From assembly GCA_903863905.1 (NCBI GenBank), contig CAIPDT010000020.1, forward strand, positions 1 through 56,594: DNA of 56,594 nucleotides, read 5' to 3'. Positions within the stretch are counted from its first letter, which is position 1. Every line of letters begins with the position of its first letter. Under the pieces are notes generated by a model. That model worked only from the letters and a program-made list of their open reading frames with translations. It did not search any database and was not told the DNA's origin. Origin of the DNA: an uncultured Methylococcaceae bacterium. GTDB lineage: Bacteria > Pseudomonadota > Gammaproteobacteria > Methylococcales > Methylomonadaceae. Made by a program: the position numbers and the translations under genes. Positions 27,333 through 34,033 of this stretch are shown here, in pieces.

Positions 27333-28856
27333 ATGAATACGCCGGATAATTTGGATAAATTTGAGAAAGGCTGGTCTAAACTAAAGGTTATGCTAACCAG
27401 TCAGCCTAAAAGTTTGGAGGTATCTAAAGAGGATGTGTTACCAAGAAGTTCTAAAGCCCCTAAGGTATCGATTGAAATTAAACCCCTTATTATTCCAAAA
27501 GTTTCGCGTGCACCTAAAGATGCCAATGCCTCAAGAGCATCGAATGATACTAATACGCCTAAGGCCGTTCGCGCTCTAAAAGATTCCAGCGCACCTAAAG
27601 CAGTGCGTGTAGCTAAAGACCCAAATACACCTAAGGCCGTCCGAGTTCCAAAAGATCCGAATGCCCCTAAAGCAACCCGGGCACCTAAAAATCCCGATGC
27701 AGCAAAAGCAGGGCCAGTATCAGCCGCTAAGAAATCTAAATCTGTAACAGTAGCCAAAGGGTCTAATGTTTCTAAAGTACAGGGCGAGGTCAAGGTCTCC
27801 ACTGCCGTTAGAGTTACAAAGACCGCAGGTTCTAAGCAGTCTACTTTAGTGCTGCCTAAAAATAATAAATCATCCATGTCAAAGATTAAGCATCGAATCC
27901 TGTGGACCACTTTAGAACTTGTTTTTTTAGTGGGTGCGGCGGTTGCAGGAATTATGGTGCTGTTAGGTTATTCGGCTCGATATTTCTCGGGTACGAGTTT
28001 TTTAACGAGCTTATTGCCGTTTGCGGTCGGTATATTAGCGTTAATTATTACCACTTCGGGTTTTTTAATTGTCTGGTGGAAATTAAGAAAATGGCTGCTT
28101 TCAAAAGTATTATTTTTGCCTGCCTTAATAGCTTTTATACTGGCTGTAGTCATGGGTTGGTTCTCGATGCAAGATCAATTTGCGGTGGCTCGTGGGCATT
28201 TTCGGACCTTATTGGGCGGCAAACAAGAGGCGGGAAGGGTAACGCTCGCGCATCAAGTCTATGCAAATTATCGGCGTTATGATTTAGAGCAAATGCAAAA
28301 ACTACTTAAACGCGCAGAGCCTTTTAATTCATACATTAAAGACGCCGCCAAAGCGTATAAAATTGATTTCAATTTATTACAAGGGGTGGCCGCTACCGAG
28401 TCTTCTTTCTTGCCGCGTGACAGTGCGGATGGCGGTAAAGGGTTGTTTCAAATTACCAAAGTGCCTAATGGGGTGCTTGAGCAAGTGAGTAAGAAACTTT
28501 CTGAACCCTCATTGTCTTTACAAAATCCTCGGCATAATGCTTTTGTGGCCGCCGCCACTTTTAAATATTACTTAGCTCAGATGAATAATGATTTATTTCT
28601 GGGCCTATTAGCTTATAACATAGGCCCAACGAATGGCGGCTTACGGTTTATTATGCAGCAATACGGTGCGACGGATTTTTTTACCATACAGCCTTATTTA
28701 CAACAGTTACCGCGTGATTATCCGATTCGAGTATTAACCTATTCGTTGGCTTTTAGGGTGTGGCAAAAAGAGGGCGCCTTACTGGCTTATGAAGAAGGTA
28801 AAAATGCTCAGCATATTCAAAGTATAGGGATACCAGGTTTATTAATGGATTTTTAA
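27333..28856 (+). CDS. Membrane-anchored lytic transglycosylase (SLT domain) with basic repeat-rich N-terminus
   Basis: 507 aa. Residues 1-185 are a Lys/Ala/Pro/Val-rich, probably disordered segment with four 12-residue repeats at 76-123. Three hydrophobic helices follow (about 188-211, 226-249, 256-278). The C-terminal SLT domain from ~330 has YKIDFNLLQGVAATESSFLP with catalytic Glu356, then GKGLFQITKVP and LAYNIGPTNGG. It would cleave peptidoglycan from the periplasmic side while the basic tail sits in the cytoplasm. It follows the MfnF-like gene by 7 bases, so it may be read through from the cofactor operon. Confidence 0.85.
   Translation: MNTPDNLDKFEKGWSKLKVMLTSQPKSLEVSKEDVLPRSSKAPKVSIEIKPLIIPKVSRAPKDANASRASNDTNTPKAVRALKDSSAPKAVRVAKDPNTPKAVRVPKDPNAPKATRAPKNPDAAKAGPVSAAKKSKSVTVAKGSNVSKVQGEVKVSTAVRVTKTAGSKQSTLVLPKNNKSSMSKIKHRILWTTLELVFLVGAAVAGIMVLLGYSARYFSGTSFLTSLLPFAVGILALIITTSGFLIVWWKLRKWLLSKVLFLPALIAFILAVVMGWFSMQDQFAVARGHFRTLLGGKQEAGRVTLAHQVYANYRRYDLEQMQKLLKRAEPFNSYIKDAAKAYKIDFNLLQGVAATESSFLPRDSADGGKGLFQITKVPNGVLEQVSKKLSEPSLSLQNPRHNAFVAAATFKYYLAQMNNDLFLGLLAYNIGPTNGGLRFIMQQYGATDFFTIQPYLQQLPRDYPIRVLTYSLAFRVWQKEGALLAYEEGKNAQHIQSIGIPGLLMDF
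27558..27701 (+). repeat. Four in-frame 36-bp repeats encoding PKAxRxxKDxxA
   Basis: Encode PKAVRALKDSSA, PKAVRVAKDPNT, PKAVRVPKDPNA and PKATRAPKNPDA. A looser copy precedes them. The repeat is basic and resembles histone H1-like or HMG-linker tails. In-frame expansion by slippage is likely. Confidence 0.85.
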
Positions 28857-28910
28857 TCAGCGTTAGATGCTTATAACTGAGGTATAAGGGTTAACAAGGT
28901 TGTAGGAGGT

Positions 28911-28961
28911 TAGCTTAACTCTTACATCAAAGAGATTAACTTTGATGTAAGAGTTAAGCTA
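28911..28961. repeat. Perfect 22-bp inverted repeat between convergent genes
   Basis: Arms 28911-28932 and 28940-28961 are perfectly complementary with a 7-nt loop (AGATTAA). It lies between the SLT gene (+) and mepA (-). No T run follows on either strand, so it is not a standard intrinsic terminator, although it may still stop or shield both transcripts. Confidence 0.75.
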
Positions 28962-28998
28962 GTTTCTAAGTTTTTATCAGTGTGATATAAATATTCTA

Positions 28999-29847
28999 TT
29001 ATTTTTTTAGTACTTGTTCACAAAGTGTTGGTAATTCAACGGGTTTTGGCGATGGTTGAGGCACCGTTGGATGCTTAGCTTCTTCTGAAAACCACCAAGT
29101 TAAGCTCGCATCACAACCATTGCCGGCCGGTAATGATTCTTGGCTTTGGCAATAAGGATTTTCGGTAGGGCATTTTAAGCGTACGTGAAAATGATCATCA
29201 TGGTGCCACCAAGGTCGAATTTTTCTTAGCCAGTTTTGATGGCCATGTCGCATACAAAGTTCACGCTTAATGCTGGGGTTAACGAAGATACGCTCCACGT
29301 TTGGAAGTTCAGCCGCTATTTGTAGCACTTTCTCATGAGTGGGTGTCCATTGACGATAATCTAAGTCATCAGAGTGTGGCTTTAACATGGACGGTGCATT
29401 TAAAGTTTCACGTTCTTTAGTTGATAAAGGGTGATGACCCAGTTGGGATAATAAAAACCAAATATCGACATCTAATCCTGTTTGATGGCTACGATGCCCC
29501 GATAAAGTCGGGCCACCACGTGGTTGCCCTAAATCACCAATCAGTAGCGCGTTGATAGACTGTTGATCGATGCTTTGGCCTAATTGTTCAATAAAGGCTT
29601 TTAAGTCAGGGTGCCCAAAAAAACGATTTCTAGACAGTCTCATGATTTGATAGCCTTGACCATTAATGGCGATCGGAACCGCACCACTAATACACCCCGC
29701 GGTATAGGTGCCAATGCTTTGAGCCTTGTGTAGAATGGTTGGCTGAGTGACTCTTGCCCAGTGCTCTGCGACGGGGTTTGCTTGACAATTAAAAGATAAA
29801 GTTAATAAGAGTATTCCAATAGTCAATATAGATTTAAATGTAAGCAT
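28999..29847 (-). CDS. mepA: Penicillin-insensitive murein endopeptidase
   Basis: Periplasmic LAS-type zinc endopeptidase that cuts D-Ala-mDAP cross-links. 282 aa with signal peptide (ILTIGILLLTLSFNCQA-NP). Motifs are GQPRGGPTLSGHRSHQTGLDVDIWF, giving the His and Asp ligands, and WWHHDDHFHVRLKCP, giving the HxH ligand. Cysteines expected to form disulfides are present (GCISGA, ELCMRH, KCPTENPYCQ, GNGCD). With the convergent SLT transglycosylase it forms a small peptidoglycan-remodelling neighbourhood. Confidence 0.95.
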   Translation of the reverse strand: MLTFKSILTIGILLLTLSFNCQANPVAEHWARVTQPTILHKAQSIGTYTAGCISGAVPIAINGQGYQIMRLSRNRFFGHPDLKAFIEQLGQSIDQQSINALLIGDLGQPRGGPTLSGHRSHQTGLDVDIWFLLSQLGHHPLSTKERETLNAPSMLKPHSDDLDYRQWTPTHEKVLQIAAELPNVERIFVNPSIKRELCMRHGHQNWLRKIRPWWHHDDHFHVRLKCPTENPYCQSQESLPAGNGCDASLTWWFSEEAKHPTVPQPSPKPVELPTLCEQVLKK

Positions 29848-29989
29848 GTTGTTTTAGTTCAGTCAGGTTAATTATTTTTAAATAACGCTATGTTATACGA
29901 TTTTAGTAATCTTGCTGTTATAAATAGACTATAGAATCTATATGGTCGATTAAATAAGGTATACGGCTAGAGGTCTATTGCCAGGTGGT

Positions 29990-30375
29990 TAATGACGGCA
30001 ATCATTGCGGTAACTTCTAAAATATCTTACCGAAAAATTCAATTAATGTTGCAGTTTCTAAAGTAACACTAAATCTTAATAAAATGCGGTGTGTTTTGCG
30101 AAGGTCATTAAATAAAACCAGTATATTCGAATGGTTATGATTTTAGTATTGGTTTGTATTATAATATCCTCCACTTTCTAACAATCCAAAATTGCACATA
30201 CTCTACTTTATTAATAAGATAGTTTACTTTTAAAATTGAAATAATTGCAGATCAAGAAGAACATCTTATTTGCTAAGTGATTTAATTGGTTTTAAGACGT
30301 ATCCTATATCTTCATACAATACTTTTTTCTACCACTCTCTAAAACGATGAGTCATGTTTATAATCATCATTCGGG
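29990..30375 (+). repeat. Non-coding element, copy A (386 bp)
   Basis: AT-rich sequence with no open frame, matched by the reverse complement of 49921-50308. By hand alignment there are about 40 substitutions and only two single-base gaps, roughly 89% identity. Conserved runs include GCAGTTTCTAAAGTAACA and TTATTAATAAGATAGTTTAC. It starts AATGACGGCAA and ends near CGGG, 9 bases before the ATG of the zinc-ribbon gene at 30385. The preceding 29848-29989 holds nothing recognised. Candidates are a MITE-like element, a mobile promoter/leader or a duplicated ncRNA. Confidence 0.85.
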
Positions 30376-30384
30376 TTTAATATA

Positions 30385-30675
30385 ATGGTTAAGTTAGTTT
30401 CATATTTTTATAAGTGTACTGAATGTGCTCATAAGATAAGTTTAGATAAAATAAACTGTGCAGGATGTGAGCAGACCGGATTATTCAGTTATAAAAAACA
30501 TCGAGGGTATCCTTTAATCTGTGATGGGTGTAGACGTGAAACAGTTTATTTTTCGTGTCCAAAATGTGAATCAAGAATTTATCACACACTTATTCAGCAA
30601 GACTTTAAGGGCTTAATTGCGGGTATTGCGGCTGTTGTCGTTCTTTTGACGGTAGTGCTTGTAAAACTTAATTAG
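30385..30675 (+). CDS. Small zinc-ribbon membrane protein, unknown function
   Basis: 96 aa. Four CxxC knuckles (C11-C14, about C26-C29, about C46-C49, about C58-C61) form probably two zinc ribbons in the first 65 residues. One C-terminal membrane helix follows (about 74-93, GLIAGIAAVVVLLTVVLV), with KLN at the end. The topology suggests a cytoplasmic zinc domain on a tail anchor. It begins 9 bases after non-coding element copy A, so it is probably transcribed from inside or through it. A similar small protein follows at 30773. Function not recognised. Confidence 0.7.
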   Translation: MVKLVSYFYKCTECAHKISLDKINCAGCEQTGLFSYKKHRGYPLICDGCRRETVYFSCPKCESRIYHTLIQQDFKGLIAGIAAVVVLLTVVLVKLN

Positions 30676-30772
30676 ACCGTTTTGTTGATATGAGTGCTTT
30701 TAATAGCCGCTATACTTTAACTTGAGCATTGAGTAGATAGAGAGTCTATTTACAGAATTAATAGGTAAATGA

Positions 30773-31105
30773 ATGAATGCGAATATTCAAAAAACATTAA
30801 AGAAAATAAAAAACTGTCCAACGTGTGGGGCACCTCTCCTTAAAGTACATAGAAATATCTTTTATAAACTCATGAGTGGGTTTATCTATTTTCGACGCTA
30901 TAAGTGCTCAAATAAAGACTGCCAGTTTGAAGATTTAAAAATATCTAAAAAAAGTCGAAAGTCGAGTAATCCTTTTAAGCCTTATAGCCCGTTTAAGAAT
31001 AAATTAAACATGTTTCTGCTGATAATTTTTATAGCAATGTTTTGGAGTTTCGTGATTGATAGTTTTATAATCAATTTGGGCATCAGTCATCAAGTTGATG
31101 GCTAA
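30773..31105 (+). CDS. Small zinc-ribbon membrane protein, unknown function
   Basis: 110 aa. A split zinc ribbon: CPTCGAPLL near residue 15 and CSNKDCQFEDL near 45-55. A basic linker follows (KISKKSRKSSNPFKPYSPFKNK) and then one membrane helix (about 78-100). The architecture parallels the preceding 96-aa gene, 97 bases away. A prokaryotic analogue of zinc-ribbon tail-anchored proteins is possible; no family recognised. Starts at ATG 30773, with GGTAAATGA upstream. Confidence 0.65.
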   Translation: MNANIQKTLKKIKNCPTCGAPLLKVHRNIFYKLMSGFIYFRRYKCSNKDCQFEDLKISKKSRKSSNPFKPYSPFKNKLNMFLLIIFIAMFWSFVIDSFIINLGISHQVDG

Positions 31106-31142
31106 GAGGTTGGTTGAGATAAAAAGAAGTAGAGGGATAAAT

Positions 31143-31172
31143 AACGCCACCTGTTTAAATACAGGCGGCGTT
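31143..31172 (-). terminator. Terminator-like hairpin after the PEP-CTERM gene
   Basis: Stem AACGCCACCTGT / ACAGGCGGCGTT with one A-C mismatch and a 6-nt loop. On the minus strand it is followed by ATTTAT. It lies just past the stop of the gene at 31187. Confidence 0.6.
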
Positions 31173-31186
31173 AAATTTAAGCAGGA

Positions 31187-31816
31187 TTATACAGTTTGAC
31201 GTTTACGGAACTGACGACCCACTAAGGTCACTAAACCAGTACCAAACAACCATAAGGCAGAAGGCACAGGAACTGCGCTTACTTGAACACCAAAGTTATA
31301 GTTAGTTCCTGTAGTAGGAACATAACCAAAGTTTGCTGTATTGTCATTATAAGCAGTTTGTACTGGGCTAGGTGCGAACACTGGCATTAAACCCGCCAAC
31401 GTATCAGTTGCACGTACTTCAAAAGCAACCCAATAAGTACCTGGATCTAAAGCTACACTTAAACCTTGTAAACCATTCCAACCATCTGTGCTAAAAGTAG
31501 ATTGTCCTGAGAACAATTCACCTGTTACTAGATCAGGACGGTTATTGCCCGCATTACCATATAACGCAACAGTAAAAGTGTTGCCTTCTTGATTTAAGTC
31601 CTGAGCACTAATATAGCCATTAAGGGCATCAATGTGTGTGGCTGAAGCAGTCGTAAATTCTGCCGCTAACCATTGTGAACCATCTAATGTTAAAGGTGAA
31701 CCTGTTAAATTAGGTGCGCCAGTATCAACGATTAAATCCGCCTTTACTTGAGCACTTAAGCTTAGCGCTAATAAAGCGATTAAGCTTAAAGAACGTGTTA
31801 ATTTTTTCATAATCAA
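31187..31816 (-). CDS. PEP-CTERM sorting-domain protein
   Basis: 209 aa, exported. Signal peptide MKKLTRSLSLIALLALSLSAQVKA, a beta-rich body of about 155 residues (IVDTGAPNL … YWVAFEVRA … TGTNYNFGVQVS), then a PEP-CTERM tail: VPVPSALWLFGTGLVTLVG, helix, and basic RQFRKRQTV. The body resembles the choice-of-anchor type found beside such tails. The tail would be cut by an exosortase (not in window), releasing the protein to the surface or extracellular matrix. It lies 17 bases downstream of a secreted phosphoesterase gene, with which it probably forms an operon. The first in-frame ATG pair gives MIMKK. Confidence 0.88.
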   Translation of the reverse strand: MIMKKLTRSLSLIALLALSLSAQVKADLIVDTGAPNLTGSPLTLDGSQWLAAEFTTASATHIDALNGYISAQDLNQEGNTFTVALYGNAGNNRPDLVTGELFSGQSTFSTDGWNGLQGLSVALDPGTYWVAFEVRATDTLAGLMPVFAPSPVQTAYNDNTANFGYVPTTGTNYNFGVQVSAVPVPSALWLFGTGLVTLVGRQFRKRQTV

Positions 31817-31833
31817 ATCTCAGTTACAAAAAA

Positions 31834-33144
31834 TTAGAAATGAGTCAACTGAACTGTTTCCAATTTAACAATTGGATTAGTCATAGTTGGATCAAAGCCC
31901 CACGTGTCCATTTGTACTGCACCACTTTGGAAAACTTTTACAGTTGCCCAAGAGTACATACGATCGTTAACAACAGAAGTCGCTGTTGAAGTTTCAAATG
32001 GAGATCCACCTGCACCGACTAATACTTGGTAAGAGTTCAATAAGCTTGGTCTTGAAACATTATAGATATGTTCATGGCCACAAAAGTAAGTTGCTTTGTG
32101 GTTGTTAATAGTAGTCCAGAAAGCAGTAGCTGCTGCAGCATCTTTATTGTTTAAAGAAGAAGTAGAGCTTGGAGCAGAGCCGGTATACGCATAGAAATAA
32201 GCAGCTTTATGACCAAAAACAAAATTACGTTTTGTACCACGTGCTTCAGCCGCCGTTAAATCAGCTTCTAACCAAGTAGTTGGTGCATAACCATCATGGC
32301 CTACTGGATCAGTGTTGATGATAGCGAAATGTGATTGACCTACATCAAATGAATAGCTTAATTGTGATTGATCAGTAGTTAAACTGTCAGCTGAGCCACT
32401 TGAGTTTGAAAAGTTTGTTGCCGCAGTACCTACTAGAGTTGTGAATCTTGTAGTATCAAGAATCAAATCACCCATGTTGTCACGCCAAGCATTTTCGTTT
32501 TCAACTTGTGCAGTTTTACCACAACGACTACATTGTGTTTCGTGGTTACCAGGAACAGGAACAACATAAGTTCCTGTTTCCATAAGAGTAGCTACCATGC
32601 CTCTCCAGAAACCGTATTGTTTATAGACTTGCATGATGTCAGAATTTAGCACATCAGTAACAGCAGGGCTAGTGATTGCCACTTCAGAAGATGCAGCCGC
32701 TGCAGTATTGGCTGTATTACGAGTCACAGGAACCCCAGCTTTAGCATAACCCATAATCATATCGCCATTAAAAAACAATAATTGCGATTTTTGGGCTTGG
32801 ATCGTACGCATAATGCGCGACAATGCAGTAGAATTTTGTAACCATTTACAATCTTGACCACTTAAACCTGGGTTAGGTGTTGTGCCAGTATTGTTGTAGA
32901 CAGGAGGCGTAGCACCGTTAGATATTGCATAAGGCACTTGGCAGTTACCAACGCCAATCATATCTGTTTTTTTAAGGCTAGGATCTGGTTTTAAAGGATC
33001 TTGTCTAGAATCACCTACTGTAGAAAAAGTTAAGATAACTGGATCTACAACCGCAGATGCAGGGGTTACATACAGTGCAGACATTAAAGTGAAAGATGCT
33101 GCGAGTAAGCTTTGTTGTTTTTTTGAAATTTTGAAATCAAACAT
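31834..33144 (-). CDS. Secreted calcineurin-like metallophosphoesterase
   Basis: 436 aa. Signal peptide near 12-31 (QSLLAASFTLMSALYVTPASA). Metallophosphoesterase motifs occur in order: TFSTVGDSRQD, LLFFNGDMIMG, VPVPGNHETQC, FVFGHKAAYF and YFCGHEHIYN. These are the GDSR, GD, GNHE and GHxH sites of secreted purple-acid-phosphatase-like enzymes. A phosphate-scavenging or exopolymer-processing role is possible. There is no PEP-CTERM tail of its own. It is followed 17 bases later by a PEP-CTERM protein gene. Confidence 0.88.
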   Translation of the reverse strand: MFDFKISKKQQSLLAASFTLMSALYVTPASAVVDPVILTFSTVGDSRQDPLKPDPSLKKTDMIGVGNCQVPYAISNGATPPVYNNTGTTPNPGLSGQDCKWLQNSTALSRIMRTIQAQKSQLLFFNGDMIMGYAKAGVPVTRNTANTAAAASSEVAITSPAVTDVLNSDIMQVYKQYGFWRGMVATLMETGTYVVPVPGNHETQCSRCGKTAQVENENAWRDNMGDLILDTTRFTTLVGTAATNFSNSSGSADSLTTDQSQLSYSFDVGQSHFAIINTDPVGHDGYAPTTWLEADLTAAEARGTKRNFVFGHKAAYFYAYTGSAPSSTSSLNNKDAAAATAFWTTINNHKATYFCGHEHIYNVSRPSLLNSYQVLVGAGGSPFETSTATSVVNDRMYSWATVKVFQSGAVQMDTWGFDPTMTNPIVKLETVQLTHF

Positions 33145-33339
33145 CGGGTTGTCCAGAACAGTGATTAGAAAGTCCTAACGATAGCCTAGTTATATTTCTT
33201 TTTAGTGACGGTTGTGTGTCAGTTTGATGAATTAAGGTTTATTCGTAACATATTGTTATTATAGTTAATGATTGTTTAATTTAGGTTCGAAGTCAGTTTT
33301 AACTGCCTTTAAGATAAGGAGGTGGGTACTTTAAGTTAC

Positions 33340-33373
33340 TTGATAAATAGTATAAACGGTATATACTGTTTAT
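33340..33373 (+). promoter_or_regulatory. Promoter with operator-like palindrome for the RHH gene
   Basis: TTGATA (33340-33345), 16-bp spacer and TATACT (33362-33367) form a good sigma-70 promoter. The 22-bp near-palindrome at 33352-33373 (ATAAACGG-TATATA-CTGTTTAT, 20 of 22 symmetric) covers the -10. It lies 24 bases before the start of a ribbon-helix-helix protein, so autorepression is likely. This is inference. Confidence 0.65.
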
Positions 33374-33397
33374 CTTTGTATTAAATGAGGTGTTATC

Positions 33398-33916
33398 GTG
33401 AGTAAAAATAAAAATAAGTCAGCAAAAGTGGTTGCTGAACCCGTTGAAATTCAAGAAGTATCAGAACTACAAGATACGCATGACCTAACGGTATTGGAAA
33501 TACCAGAAATAACTAAGAAGAAATCTAAAAAAGCTTCTGCACAGAAAGTAACTAAAGACTCTGAAGTTGAAGACACGATAGTGATTGATGAAGAGTCTGA
33601 AGTTATCGTTACAGACAATGCTAGTTTGGTTGATATGGAATCGATTAAAGCAGAAGACGCCCCGATCAAAAGCAGCCCTAAAAAGAAGAAAGCACTTAAA
33701 ACAAAAGTTATTAGAGATAGTTTTTCTTTTCCAGAAGATGATTATTTAAAAATATCTGAGCTTAAAAAGACCTGTTTAGATGCGGGTGTTCACGTTAAGA
33801 AGAGTGAAGTATTAAGAGCGGGTTTACATCTTTTATCGGCGATGAGTCTTGAAGAGCTTAAGGCCGCCATTGAAGTGGTTGAGAAAGTTCCCACTGGACG
33901 TCCAAGTTCCCATTAA
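33398..33916 (+). CDS. Ribbon-helix-helix DNA-binding protein with charged N-terminal extension
   Basis: 172 aa, cytosolic. Residues 1-105 are a low-complexity, highly charged, probably disordered region (Lys clusters at the start and near KKKSKKASAQK, acidic stretches EDTIVIDEESE). Residues ~108-150 read as a ribbon-helix-helix fold: strand RDSFSFPEDDY, helix LKISELKKTCLDAG, helix VKKSEVLRAGLHLLSAM. It probably regulates transcription. Start is GTG at 33398, with GAGG upstream. The tRNA-Arg gene lies 6 bases beyond the stop on the other strand. Confidence 0.7.
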   Translation: MSKNKNKSAKVVAEPVEIQEVSELQDTHDLTVLEIPEITKKKSKKASAQKVTKDSEVEDTIVIDEESEVIVTDNASLVDMESIKAEDAPIKSSPKKKKALKTKVIRDSFSFPEDDYLKISELKKTCLDAGVHVKKSEVLRAGLHLLSAMSLEELKAAIEVVEKVPTGRPSSH

Positions 33917-33922
33917 AAAGGC

Positions 33923-33999
33923 TGGCGCGCCCGAGAGGATTTGAACCTCTGACCTCAGTCTCCGGAGGGCTGCGCTCTATCCAGCTGAGCTACGGGCGC
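33923..33999 (-). tRNA. tRNA-Arg (anticodon CCG)
   Basis: 77 nt read on the minus strand. Acceptor GCGCCCG / CGGGCGC, D arm GCTCAGCTGGATAGAGC, anticodon loop CTCCGGA with anticodon CCG, T arm AGAGG-TTCAAAT-CCTCT, discriminator G and encoded CCA. The anticodon stem CAGCC / GACTG contains one C-A mismatch at the 30:40 pair; all other stems are intact. Confidence 0.95.
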
Positions 34000-34033
34000 T
34001 TCGTGAATTTATTTTAGCGTATCTTGCGAGTGA

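Noticed and set aside
27401-27910. 169-codon ORF on the minus strand
   Set aside because: It is the antisense reading of the repeat-rich region of the SLT gene; repetitive codons keep it open.
29990-30375. Element copy A as an insertion sequence
   Set aside because: No transposase frame, no clear terminal inverted repeats and no visible target duplication.
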